Positions 52,595 to 61,461 of a stretch of DNA of 64,000 nt are shown here, piece after piece. The DNA comes from SKLM01 sp964575455 (GTDB lineage: Bacteria; Chloroflexota; Anaerolineae; B4-G1). The first letter of the stretch is position 1. Every line of letters begins with the position of its first letter. Under the pieces are notes generated by a model that ran no database searches, was not told where the DNA came from, and saw only the letters and a program-made list of their open reading frames with translations. The translations under genes were made by a program, and so were the position numbers. Where the stretch lies: positions 59,616 through 123,615 of the forward strand of contig CAZNRX010000003.1 of the NCBI GenBank assembly GCA_964575455.1. Reading direction: 5' to 3'.

Positions 52595-54061
52595 CTAGTC
52601 CCGACGGATCTCCTCCACCAATTCCTGCTCTTCGTCGTAGAGCCGCACAATCATTGGCATCTGACCTGGCAGCGTATGCGTTGCGCAGCCGAAGCATGGA
52701 TCGTATGCTCGAAACGCCATCTCAATCTTGTTCAGTATGCCATCGTCGACAAGCTGTCCGGCGCGCACCAGGTCTTGAGCCGCTTTCTTGATCGACATGC
52801 TGATGGCAGCGTAGTTGTTGGTCGTGCCGACGATCAGGTTGACTTCTTCGAGCAGCCCGTTTTCGTCCGTGACGTAGTGATGGGTCAGGGTGCCCCGTGG
52901 GGCCTCGACGATGCCCACACCCTCGTCGGGCGTTTCGGTCGGGATTGTCCGAATCTCCTTGCTGGTGATCTCCGGATCCTCGGCCAGCTCAAGCGTGCGC
53001 TCCGCGGCGTACAACAGCTCGATCAGCCGTGCCCAGTGAGTAGCCAACGTCGCGTGCACCGGCTTTCCGCCCAGTGTATCGTAGAAGCGCTCGTATTCAG
53101 CCTGCGCCTTGGGCGTGGCCATACCGTCGGCCGCGTTCAGTCGGCTCAATGGCGTGGCCCGATAGACGCCGCTATCGGGACCGTCGACGAAACCCTTCCA
53201 CCCTATCTGCTTCAGATATGGGAACTTCAGATAGGTCCAGGGCTCAACGTGCTCTGCCACCACGTCCAGGTATTCGTGCGGGCTGTACCTGAGGAGCTCC
53301 TTGCTGTCCGGGCCGACCACGCGCACCTGACCGTCGTAGAAGTTGACCTGGTCGTTGTCGTCAACCAGCCCCATATAGTAGGTCTCGTGGGCAAATGCGT
53401 CACTCAGGATCATGTCGACATAGGCCTGGTTCTGTAATACCACCTCGTCGAACAACTGGAGCGAGAACTGGGCCGTTTCCACCGAGCACTCGGCGATCTC
53501 GACAATGCGCTTCCGTTCATCCTCGGTGATGGGCTTACTCATTCCACCCGGGATGCAGCTCGCCGAGTGGATGTAGCGGCCGGCCACGATGTTCGCGATC
53601 TCGTGATTCTCCTGCAGAAGCTGCACGACACGTGCCCCGGCATCCTGGCCGACTTTCTGCACCACGCCCAGCAGGTTGCGCTGGGCCTTCGGCGCGTCGG
53701 GACCTACGACGAAGTCGGGTGCTGCCAGCGCATAGAAGTGCGTAGCGTGATCGGCGACGAAGAAAGACGCGTACAGCAGCTCGCGCAGCTTCTTGGCCGC
53801 TGGTGGTGGATCGACATGGTACACGGCATCGCCTGCCTTGGCGGCAGCCACGTGGTGTGCCAGTGGACACACACCGCAGATGCGCTGCGTGATGCGCGGC
53901 ATCTCCTCCACCGGACGGCCCTCGCAGAACTTCTCGAATCCGCGCAACTCGGGGATCACCAGATAGGCGTTAGCCAGCTCTCCGTCCCCGTTGAGGAAGA
54001 GATCGATCCGGCCGTGGCCCTCCAGGCGGGTAATGGGGTCTATGCTAATCTTCTGGCTCAT
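52595..54061 (-). CDS. mvhA: NiFe-hydrogenase large subunit, MvhA-like (group 3)
   Basis: 488 residues. The two nickel-binding motifs are RICGVCPLAHH (~60) and DPCFGCATH (~460). Beyond the last motif a ~26-residue tail (TLPGQMPMIVRLYDEEQELVEEIRRD) is presumably removed by a maturation protease, none of which is encoded in this window. ITRLEGHGRIDLFL and the central GRYIHSASCIPGGM match cytoplasmic group 3 enzymes (Mvh/HoxH/Frh). The active site oxidises or forms H2. Start overlaps the mvhG stop by four bases. Subgroup assignment (3c) is from the hdr context. Confidence 0.93.
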   Translation of the reverse strand: MSQKISIDPITRLEGHGRIDLFLNGDGELANAYLVIPELRGFEKFCEGRPVEEMPRITQRICGVCPLAHHVAAAKAGDAVYHVDPPPAAKKLRELLYASFFVADHATHFYALAAPDFVVGPDAPKAQRNLLGVVQKVGQDAGARVVQLLQENHEIANIVAGRYIHSASCIPGGMSKPITEDERKRIVEIAECSVETAQFSLQLFDEVVLQNQAYVDMILSDAFAHETYYMGLVDDNDQVNFYDGQVRVVGPDSKELLRYSPHEYLDVVAEHVEPWTYLKFPYLKQIGWKGFVDGPDSGVYRATPLSRLNAADGMATPKAQAEYERFYDTLGGKPVHATLATHWARLIELLYAAERTLELAEDPEITSKEIRTIPTETPDEGVGIVEAPRGTLTHHYVTDENGLLEEVNLIVGTTNNYAAISMSIKKAAQDLVRAGQLVDDGILNKIEMAFRAYDPCFGCATHTLPGQMPMIVRLYDEEQELVEEIRRD

Positions 54062-55056
54062 ACTTCGTCCTCTTCAGAATTCTTTCCGTATTTCAACGCG
54101 CTAAGGAGAGAGTTTGCCAATCCGAACCGGTAGCTGAGCCCGGCCGGATCGACAACCGTATCCATGATCTGTCCCACGGCTTCTGGATCGTCGGTGTCGA
54201 TCAGCGCGCCGATCGCACTGAGCAACTTCGTGCCTTGATCGACGACCCCCTCCGGCGGCCCGTAGCAGCCGCGGCAGGGCATATTGCCGTTGATACAAGG
54301 CAGTCCGCACCCCGCTCGGGTGACCGGTCCACAGCAGATGACACCCTGCGCCAAAAAACAGACCTCGGGGTCAAGCTCGACCTCGTGCGGCCGCTTCCAT
54401 TCCTTCACGCGGAATCCCCCCTCTCCCTTCTCTCGAGGACAGACGTCGCAGTTCGTCTTGGCGTCGGCGCCGATCGTGGCCCCTCGCTCCGGCAGTCCTC
54501 CATTCAAGATCGTCTGGAAGACCTTCCACACCTGGTCGGCCACCGGCGGACAGCCGGGCATGAAGTAGTCCACATCCACCGTCTGATCCAGCGTCAAGAC
54601 CTGATCGTAGAACGTGGGAATCTCGATCGTGCCCTCTGGCATCTCGACCGACGGGGTGGGGCGGGTCCCACGCGAATCGTCCACCGACGGAGCGGTATCG
54701 TAGACTCGCTCCAGGATCGACTCGGCATCGTAGAAGTTCGCCAGACCCGGGATGCCTCCGGTGTGCGAGCAAGCCCCGAAGGAGACCAGGACCTTCGACT
54801 TCTGCCGCATCAGCCGCGCTATGTGCTCGTTCTCACTGGAGCGAATCGCCCCGTTGAAGAAGCATACGTCGATCTCACCGTCTTCCAGCGCCTCTACGTC
54901 GCTGTACTTGAAGTCCATCAAGCAGGGCCAGAAGACGATATCGACCTTCTCCCCCGTTGCAATAAGCCGCATCCCCAACTCGGTGATCGTGATCTCGCAC
55001 CCGCCGCAGCTGGCCGCCCAGTAGAATGCGAGTTTGGGCTTTGCGCTCGCCATCAC
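54058..55056 (-). CDS. mvhG: NiFe-hydrogenase small subunit, MvhG-like
   Basis: 332 residues (ATG-ATG start). No twin-arginine signal, so cytoplasmic. AASCGGCEITITELG holds the first two ligands of the proximal cluster, with GACSHTGGIPGLANFYD and YFMPGCPPVADQVW following. The C-terminal part adds Cys-rich segments (CFLAQGVICCGPVTRAGCGLPC, MPCRGCYGPPEG) for the medial and distal clusters. It passes electrons from MvhA to the MvhD domains. Both ends overlap neighbouring genes by four bases, so translation is coupled. Confidence 0.92.
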   Translation of the reverse strand: MMASAKPKLAFYWAASCGGCEITITELGMRLIATGEKVDIVFWPCLMDFKYSDVEALEDGEIDVCFFNGAIRSSENEHIARLMRQKSKVLVSFGACSHTGGIPGLANFYDAESILERVYDTAPSVDDSRGTRPTPSVEMPEGTIEIPTFYDQVLTLDQTVDVDYFMPGCPPVADQVWKVFQTILNGGLPERGATIGADAKTNCDVCPREKGEGGFRVKEWKRPHEVELDPEVCFLAQGVICCGPVTRAGCGLPCINGNMPCRGCYGPPEGVVDQGTKLLSAIGALIDTDDPEAVGQIMDTVVDPAGLSYRFGLANSLLSALKYGKNSEEDEV

Positions 55057-56012
55057 GCTGCCTCCTTCCGGCCTACCAGGTGCTCCAACATGTCGTCAAC
55101 CTCGCTGTGGATACGGCCGCGGTCCTGAGTGCCGATCTGTACGAAGCGCACCCGACCGTCGGCCATGTTCATCTGCTCCAGGGCCCGGTTCAACAGCCCG
55201 ATCTTGCAGCTGCTGACTACGGTGCCGCGCTGGTAGTGACACTCACCGGGTGCGCAGCCGCAGACCAGCACGCCGTCAATGTCCGAGTCCAGCGCCATAA
55301 GCGCCATCTCCGGGTCGATGCGTCCGGTGCAGGGAATATGCACCACCTGCACATTGTCCGGGTAACTCTCCAGAAGCGCCACGTCTGCATCTGCCCGAAG
55401 GCACCAGTCACACACGAAAGCGACCATCCGTGGTGCACCATTCCGTCTGGGGAAGTCGAGCTGTCCTCGAACATCCTTGTTTGCGACACCGGGCCGTGCG
55501 ATGGCCCCCATCGGACACGCCGCTACGCAGATACCGCATCCCATACAGGCGTTGGCATCCACCTCGGAGAAACGGTCCATCACGCCGTCGACCTCTTTCT
55601 CCACCAGATGGGGTGCCTCATACGGGCAGGACATCACGCAGATGCCGCAGCCGGAGCAGAGCGACTCATCCACCGAGACCGTCTCCAGCGGTGACTCATA
55701 ACCAGCCTCGACGGCCAGCTGTTTGACCGCGCCGATGACCTCCGATATATGGATCTCCTGGGGGCAGGCGGGATAGCAGAGGTCGCAGGCGGAGCAGAGC
55801 CACGTCGTTGGACTCTCGAACGCCTCCTCGCGCATATCCATCATCACCATGCGCAGCAGGCGGCGAGGATTATACTCCGGCTCGACCTTCTGTTGAATCA
55901 TGCACTTGCTGACACACGTCCCGCACGAGTAGCACCTCTCGAGATGCTCCCCACCGGGGATGGCACGGACCTGGTCAGCGAACGATTGAGTTTGAGAATT
56001 GTGATCTCCCAT
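55053..56012 (-). CDS. HdrC-ferredoxin-MvhD fusion protein
   Basis: 319 residues from the ATG at 56012, eight bases after AGGAG. Part 1 (~15-105) is HdrC-like, with CYSCGTCVSKC and CSACDLCYPACP, two [4Fe-4S] sites. Part 2 (~115-175) is a two-cluster ferredoxin (CSGCGICVMSCP, CMGCGICVAACP). Part 3 (~195-315) is an MvhD [2Fe-2S] domain: VAFVCDWCLRADADV, IPCTGRIDPEMAL and VCGCAPGECHY. MvhD normally links hydrogenase to HdrA. The fusion therefore connects MvhG to the HdrA flavin in one chain. There is no HdrB (CCG) domain in this or any neighbouring gene. Confidence 0.9.
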   Translation of the reverse strand: MGDHNSQTQSFADQVRAIPGGEHLERCYSCGTCVSKCMIQQKVEPEYNPRRLLRMVMMDMREEAFESPTTWLCSACDLCYPACPQEIHISEVIGAVKQLAVEAGYESPLETVSVDESLCSGCGICVMSCPYEAPHLVEKEVDGVMDRFSEVDANACMGCGICVAACPMGAIARPGVANKDVRGQLDFPRRNGAPRMVAFVCDWCLRADADVALLESYPDNVQVVHIPCTGRIDPEMALMALDSDIDGVLVCGCAPGECHYQRGTVVSSCKIGLLNRALEQMNMADGRVRFVQIGTQDRGRIHSEVDDMLEHLVGRKEAA

Positions 56013-56079
56013 TAAGCATTCTCCTACCGTCGTCTGTTGCAAAAGAAGGGACCCTCAAGTCGTCATGGCCCCCGTGATG

Positions 56080-58593
56080 CTACACCGCTTCTGGCTCTCT
56101 GGCCCTATGCGCCTCCGCGATTTCCTCTGCGAAGTCGGATGCCTCATTGATCAACGGTGCCTCGCGCATGCGCCGAGCTCTCTTCGCCATCTGAGGTCGC
56201 AACTCCTCGATCTCCTCCAGCAGTTCTTCTCTGGGGATTGAATCCAGCACCTCTTGCATCTCGTTGATCACCCGGGCGTACTTCTCACCCTCGGCTGCGC
56301 TGATCCATTCTACACGGAACCGTCCAGGCGTCATGCCCATCCGCTCGAAGCGTTTCAAAAGACGCTTTGCCCGGTGCGCGCCGACGCGCTGGCCCGTGAT
56401 GTAGTGACAGTCCTGCTCATGGCAGCCGGAGAAGAGAACTGCTCCCGCTCCGAGGCGGAACGCCTCGTAGATGAAGTCCGCATCCAGGCGCGCGGAGCAC
56501 ATCACCCGCAGACCGCGCTCGTTGGACGAGTACTCGAAGTGACTGACCCCGGCCAGGTCCGCGCCGCCGTAAGAACACCAGTGGCAGCGGAAGGCCAGGA
56601 TCTTCTCCTCCGGCTTATTGGCCAGCAAGGTCTGCATCTGCGCCAGGATCTGAGCATCGGTGAAGTGAAGCTGGGTCATTGCGTTGTGGGGGCACTCTGC
56701 CACGCACCCGCCGCAGCCGTGACACTTGGCGGTGACGATGTTAGGCACCTTCCCTTCTTCGTATTCAATCGCGCCGTAGGGGCACGCCTGCGCACATAGG
56801 CCGCACTTCTTACCCTTTGCGCTGATGCAGCGGTCCTCCCACACAGCGGCGATCACCGGCTCGATCTCCCACTCGTCGGAGTGGATCACGCGTCCAGCTC
56901 GTGCAGCCGCGCCCGATCCCTGCGCCACGCTGGAGGGGATGTCCTTCGGCCCCTGACAAGCGCCGGCCAGGAACACGCCATCGGTCGGCGTGTCGAGCGG
57001 CCGAAGTTTCGGGTGATACTCCATGAACCACCCTCCAGGGCTCTGGGCGATATTGAGCACGGAGCTGATCGAGTCGACGTCAGGCTGAGGCACAGCGGCC
57101 TGGTTCAGCATCACCATGTCGTACTCGCGCTCGGTGACCCGGCCCAGGTCTCTATCCTCCGATTCCACAAACAGGTTGCCGGTATCGGGGTCCTCGGTGA
57201 TCAGTCCCGGGCGACCCTGGATGAAGCGAATGCCCATCTCGCGCGCGCGGTTGTAGAACTCCTCATATCCCTTGGACGGCGTCCGGATGTCGATGTAGTA
57301 GACGCTGAGGTCGATGTCGGGATAGGTCTGCTTGAGCAGAACGGCGTTCTTAATCGCGTACATACAGCAGAAATTGGAGCATGACGGGTTGAATCGTTTG
57401 TCGCGCGAGCCAACGCAGTTGATGATGGCCAGGCGCTCGGGAATCTCACCGTCGCTCGGCCGGATCAGCTCTCCGGCCGTCGGACCAGCCGAGTTGTTGA
57501 GCCGCTCCATCTCGATGGCCGTGATCACGTTAGGGAAACGACCGTAGCCATACTCCGACATCACCGTGGGATCGAAGTGATCGAAGCCCGTCGCCACGAC
57601 GATTGAACCCACGTCCTCCCAGACGAGCTTGTCCTCCATGCTGAAGTCGATCGCATCCAGTTCGCCGCACGCCTCAACGCACTTGTAGCATTCGATGCAG
57701 GAGTCCATATCAACGTTGTAGACCAGGGGCACCGATTGGCTCATAGGTACGTCGATGGCTCTTCGGGGGGCCAGGGTCAGCTCGAAGGTGTTGGGAACCT
57801 CGATTGGGCACACTTCTGCACATTCGCCGCAGCCGTTGCAGCGGTCCTCGTAAACGTACCGCGACTTCTCGCGCAGCTGGACTTTGAAATTGCCGACGAA
57901 TCCTTCAACTCGCTCCACTTCCGTGAACGTTCTCACATCTACCTTCGGGTGACGCGACGCGTCAACCATCTTTGGGGCGAGTATTCATATGCTACAGTCC
58001 ATCGTGGGGAAGGTTTTATTCAGCTGCGCCATCACCCCTCCGATGGTAGGCTCCTTTTCGACTAGGATCGTCTCGATGCCCTGATCGCCCAGGTCCAGGG
58101 CCGTGCTGATGCCCGCTACGCCGCCGCCGATGACCATAGCGCGCTTCGTGACCGGTACCTTGATCATGTCCAGCGGTGTCAGGAACCGAGCCTTTGCCAC
58201 GGCTGCCGCCGTCAGGCTCTTCGCCTTCTCCAGCGCCCCGGCTTCGTCGTGGCCATGGGCCCACGTGCACTGCTCGCGGATGTTAGCCATCTCCATCAAG
58301 AATGGGTTCAGCCCCGCCTCCGCGACGACCGCGCGGAAGGTCGGCTCGTGCATCCGTACGGAGCAGGCCGACACCACGACCCGGTTCAGGCCGTACTTTT
58401 CGATGTCCTCTCTGATGAGAGTCTGACCGCTGTCCGCACAGGCATAGGAGGTATCGACCGCTCGGACCACACCGGGAAGTGTCGCCGCGTACTCCACCAC
58501 GTCTTTCGGATCGATAACCCCGGCGATGTTGCTACCGCAGTGACACACGTATACGCCGGTGCGCACTTCTTCGTTTCCGTTATCTCCTGCCAT
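56080..58593 (-). CDS. hdrA: HdrA-MvhD fusion, predicted selenoprotein (UGA at 57985-57987 read as Sec203)
   Basis: Two in-phase frames (58593-57985 and 57984-56080) join across one UGA to give 837 residues. The N-terminal domain (~12-115; VYVCHCGSNIAG, YACADSGQ, SACSVRMHEPTFR) binds a [4Fe-4S] cluster. A FAD Rossmann motif follows (VIGGGVAGISTALDLG, ~153). The sequence then reads FPTMDCSI-[UGA]-ILAPKMVDASRHP, where family members have DC-x-x-C-ILxPKM. Further on are a ferredoxin insert (CNGCGECAEVCP, CIECYKC), CVGSRDKRFNPSCSNFCC, ferredoxin sites CGLCAQACP and CHGCGGCVAECP, and a C-terminal MvhD domain (LAFRCHWCSYGG, FSGCHEQDCHY). HdrA bifurcates electrons at FAD. The start follows AGGAGGATAGT. 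Alternative: a nonsense mutation with restart at 57969, made unlikely by the SECIS-like hairpin and intact downstream sequence. Confidence 0.88.
57948..57967 (-). promoter_or_regulatory. Bacterial SECIS-like hairpin for hdrA Sec insertion
   Basis: On the mRNA: GG-U-UGACGC-GUC-GCGUCA-CC. A six-pair upper stem, a single bulged U below it, two closing G-C pairs and a GUC loop. The loop G lies about 29 bases after the U of the UGA codon. Bulged U and G/U in the apical loop are the SelB contacts known from the E. coli fdhF element, whose upper stem is very similar in shape. Confidence 0.75.
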
Positions 58594-58671
58594 ACTATCC
58601 TCCTGAAAAGAACGTATCGGGTCTGAGCGTCTCCCCGCTCAAACCTGCTCTCTACCCCTTGAAACCTGCAC

Positions 58672-58739
58672 CGTCAGGCGCGGATGCACCACTGGTACTC
58701 CTCCTAACCGCGCTCCCAGTGACACAACCGCGCCTGACG
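58672..58739 (-). other. Large inverted repeat between the ferredoxin gene and hdrA
   Basis: Perfect 12-base arms CGTCAGGCGCGG (58672-58683) and CCGCGCCTGACG (58728-58739) enclose an inner pair CACTGG (58690-58695) / CCAGTG (58716-58721). On the minus strand the terminal loop contains TTAGGAGGAG. No T-run follows, so it is more likely a stability, processing or partial-termination element inside the operon than a full terminator. Confidence 0.6.
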
Positions 58740-58779
58740 ATTGACTCTTTTCTAGACCGTTCGCGGATTCAGCCTTAAC

Positions 58780-59274
58780 TCACCGTCTGAGGACTTCCTC
58801 GATCGCCCGCTTGCGCCGAGTCCGCTGAGCTCTCCGATCGGAAACGGTCAGCTCGAGGGCTTCCTTTGGGCACCACTTGACGCACTGTGGACCGTCCTCT
58901 TCGTCCTCACAGAGGTCGCAGATCTCCGCCAGCTTGGTCCGGGGGTTGATGGAGATGGCGCCGAAGTCGCACGCCTCAATGCACCAGGCGCACCCATCAC
59001 AGCGCCCAGCGTCCACGCGGATCACGCCGGTGTCCGGATCCTGCGTTAGTGCATCGCGGGGACAGGCGATCACGCACGGTGCATCCTCGCACGTACGGCA
59101 GGCCACCGCCGTCATCAGAATCTTGTGCTCCCGCACGGTGCGAATCCGGCTGCGGAACGTGTTGAACTCGCCTGTCTTGTTGTACGAGCAAACGTACTCG
59201 CATATCTGGCAGCCGACACACTTCTCGGGATCACACGCTATGTACTGGTACTTCGAAGTTGAAGGAAGAGGCAT
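58780..59274 (-). CDS. Four-cluster ferredoxin subunit (AOR partner)
   Basis: 164 residues from the ATG at 59274, after AGGAGATTGCA. DmsB/HycB-type arrangement with four [4Fe-4S] sites: CDPEKCVGCQICEYVC, CRTCEDAPCVIACP, CDGCAWCIEACD and CDLCEDEEDGPQCVKWCP. No signal peptide. It begins nine bases after the AOR gene ends... in transcription order it directly follows AOR, so it is probably the electron-transfer subunit taking electrons from the AOR cluster to HdrA (inference from order; similar ferredoxin subunits accompany BamB-type and multi-subunit AORs). Confidence 0.88.
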   Translation of the reverse strand: MPLPSTSKYQYIACDPEKCVGCQICEYVCSYNKTGEFNTFRSRIRTVREHKILMTAVACRTCEDAPCVIACPRDALTQDPDTGVIRVDAGRCDGCAWCIEACDFGAISINPRTKLAEICDLCEDEEDGPQCVKWCPKEALELTVSDRRAQRTRRKRAIEEVLRR

Positions 59275-59283
59275 TGCAATCTC

Positions 59284-61176
59284 CTATACACCAATCTCTT
59301 CTGCGACATCTTCCATCCCCAATTCCACTAACTTCTCCTGGGGGATCAAACCTTCCTCTGTCCAGCCTTTGGCCTCGTAATAGAGATCCTTCAGGTATTC
59401 CAACTCTTCATCGGTGACGATATGGCCGGCCGAGACGCCTTTCGTCATCGGTTCGTGCTTCCAGCGATAGGGCAAGTCGTCATCCTCTCGCGTCCAGCCC
59501 TCGCGGATGTTGAAGGCCTTCTTTATCGTATGGGCCCGCTCGCCGATTAAATCCACGGCATCATAGTCGAAGTCCCAGCCTGTCGTGGCGTTGATCAGCT
59601 TGGCGATGGCTGGCCAGGCTCCTGCGCGATCCGCCTTTCCGGTGAAGCAGCGTCGGATGAACTTGCACAAGGGCAGCGTGTCGTACACAGCCGCGTACTC
59701 CTCAGTGCTCTTGGCCAGCTCTCCCCGGGTCTCGTCAACGGTAAAGCGGTCTACCCGCCCTTTGATGTCGGGGTCGTAAGCCGCCGTCCGGTTGTGACAC
59801 CCACCGCGCGTTCCCGCTGCTAGTCCTACAGCAAACGTCTTCAGCGCTCGGGCGTCGTACCCCGGCGTTTCCAGACCCTTTATGTTCATCGCCCACTTAT
59901 AGCTCTCAGTGCCTCGCTCCTCGTCCAGTCTGGCGCTGGCGCGTCTGGTTCCTTCGGCCAGCAGATCTCCCACATAGCCATCGCGGTGGGCGATCATCTC
60001 GGTCAACCTCACCATTGCCATACCGTTACCGAAGTTCGCCTCGAAGCCCTCCGGGTACCGCTCGCACGCGAAGTCTTCCTGCGAGAAGATACCCCGCTCG
60101 TAACACTCCATAGCCCAGCTGATGGTCACGCCGGTACTCATCGTGTCCATGCCCAGCTCGTTGCAGTTTACAATGGCCTTGATTGAGGCTTCCATATCGC
60201 TAACGCCGCAGTTCGATGAGAGAGCGTAGAGAGATTCGTACTCAACGTGTCCCATCGCAGGGGCGTAAGGCCCCTCTTTCACGTAGCCGACCTGCTCGCA
60301 CGCGATGGGGCATTGAGCGCAGGCGATGGTCTTCTCCTTGTAATGCTCGTGCAGGTACTCGCCGCTGACCATTTCGGCGTCCTCGAACACGCCCTCCTGG
60401 TAGTTTCTGGTCGGCAGCAATCCCAACTTGTTCATGTTCAGCACGTTCGACGAGGTGCCAAGGATTCGATACTTCTGAGTGTGCGGTCCCTGCGCCGCTT
60501 GAAGAATATCGTATGACAGCTCCAGCAGCTTCTCGGGATCGGCTACCTGGACGCCGTTCGTCCCGCGCACAGAAAGCGCCTTCAGTTTCTTGGAACCCCA
60601 CACCGCGCCGTGGCCCGTGCGGCCTGCCTTACGACCGTCGTTGCTCACATTGGCGATACGCGACAGGTTCTCGCCGGCCGGTCCGATAACAGCAGACCGT
60701 ACCTGGTCATCGCCGAACATCTCCCGAATCGTGTCCTCCGCCTCCGTGGTGGTCAAGCCAATCAGATCGGAGGCGTCGTGGAACTCGATCTTGTCGTCGT
60801 CGACGAAGACTCTGACCCAATCTTCGCTGGTTCCGTGAATGACGATCCCGTCCCACCGCGCCCGCTTCATCGAGACTGTGAACCAGCTGCTCGACAGGCT
60901 ATCGCCGATGAATCCGGTCAGCGGGGACTTAGAGGCCATCCCATACTTCCCTCCCACCGGCACGGGGGTGCCGGCGAAGAGACCATTGGCGATACAGATC
61001 GGGTTCCCCGGAGATAGCGGATCGCAGCCCGGCTCAATGTTCTCCCAACAGAGTCGGGTTGCCATTGAGACGCCGCCAATGTAGGTCTTGTACCACTCCT
61101 CGGGTTTCGACTCGACCCACGTCTTGCGATCAGTCAAGTCGATGTGCAGAATTCTTCCACTGTAGCCTTGCATCAC
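59284..61176 (-). CDS. Aldehyde:ferredoxin oxidoreductase, tungsten-pterin family
   Basis: About 629 residues (GTG-ATG at 61176/61173). The ribosome site AGGAGGT is formed by the last Gly codons of the moaD-like gene. Family features: MQGYSGRILHIDLTDRKTWVE, YIGGVSMATRLCWENI, GGKYGMASKSPLTGFIGDS and ANVSNDGRKAGRTGHGAVWGSKKLKAL. The [4Fe-4S] ligands are in CAQCPIACEQ with the fourth in LPLCKF near residue 520. The enzyme holds a bis-pyranopterin tungsten (or Mo) cofactor and interconverts aldehydes or other carbonyl acids with ferredoxin. Substrate cannot be read from sequence. Linked to Hdr/Mvh genes, as in BamBC-type and AOR-Hdr systems. Confidence 0.93.
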   Translation of the reverse strand: MMQGYSGRILHIDLTDRKTWVESKPEEWYKTYIGGVSMATRLCWENIEPGCDPLSPGNPICIANGLFAGTPVPVGGKYGMASKSPLTGFIGDSLSSSWFTVSMKRARWDGIVIHGTSEDWVRVFVDDDKIEFHDASDLIGLTTTEAEDTIREMFGDDQVRSAVIGPAGENLSRIANVSNDGRKAGRTGHGAVWGSKKLKALSVRGTNGVQVADPEKLLELSYDILQAAQGPHTQKYRILGTSSNVLNMNKLGLLPTRNYQEGVFEDAEMVSGEYLHEHYKEKTIACAQCPIACEQVGYVKEGPYAPAMGHVEYESLYALSSNCGVSDMEASIKAIVNCNELGMDTMSTGVTISWAMECYERGIFSQEDFACERYPEGFEANFGNGMAMVRLTEMIAHRDGYVGDLLAEGTRRASARLDEERGTESYKWAMNIKGLETPGYDARALKTFAVGLAAGTRGGCHNRTAAYDPDIKGRVDRFTVDETRGELAKSTEEYAAVYDTLPLCKFIRRCFTGKADRAGAWPAIAKLINATTGWDFDYDAVDLIGERAHTIKKAFNIREGWTREDDDLPYRWKHEPMTKGVSAGHIVTDEELEYLKDLYYEAKGWTEEGLIPQEKLVELGMEDVAEEIGV

Positions 61177-61461
61177 TTAACCTCCTGCTGACATAGACAT
61201 CAGTATGATACGGTCACCGTCACTAAGGGCTTCGTCCATCTGGTGGGGGTGAATCATGCGCCTTCCGTCCAGGTTGAGGATGTTGGGGGGGTGCATCGTC
61301 TCGCCGTCGGCCTGGACGACGTCTCCGACCATATCAGGATACTGGCGGACCAGGGCTCGCACAACATCTCGGAAGGTCGCCCGGTCCTTAAGCCTCAACG
61401 TAATTTCTCTCTTCCCTGCTATGAGTCTGGGAAGTCCATAGAGCTCCACTTCGACACGCAT
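61177..61461 (-). CDS. MoaD/ThiS-like ubiquitin-fold sulfur carrier
   Basis: 94 residues from the ATG at 61461 (MRVEVELYGLPRLI). The promoter at 61535-61562 predicts transcription starting near 61528, so the longer frame to 61530 cannot be fully used; an ATG at 61524 would be nearly leaderless. Beta-grasp fold outline with ITLRLKDRATFRDVVRALVRQYP and SDGDRIILMSMSAGG, ending in the Gly-Gly that is adenylated and thiocarboxylated in MoaD. AOR genes often carry a dedicated MoaD for the pyranopterin cofactor, so this probably supplies dithiolene sulfur for the adjoining AOR. Confidence 0.85.
   Translation of the reverse strand: MRVEVELYGLPRLIAGKREITLRLKDRATFRDVVRALVRQYPDMVGDVVQADGETMHPPNILNLDGRRMIHPHQMDEALSDGDRIILMSMSAGG

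Noticed and set aside
57967..58593. hdrA as two separate genes (a 202-residue protein and a 629-residue protein starting at ATG 57969)
   Set aside because: Both parts are needed for one HdrA fold, the frames are in phase, no ribosome-binding site precedes 57969, and a SECIS-like hairpin covers the junction.
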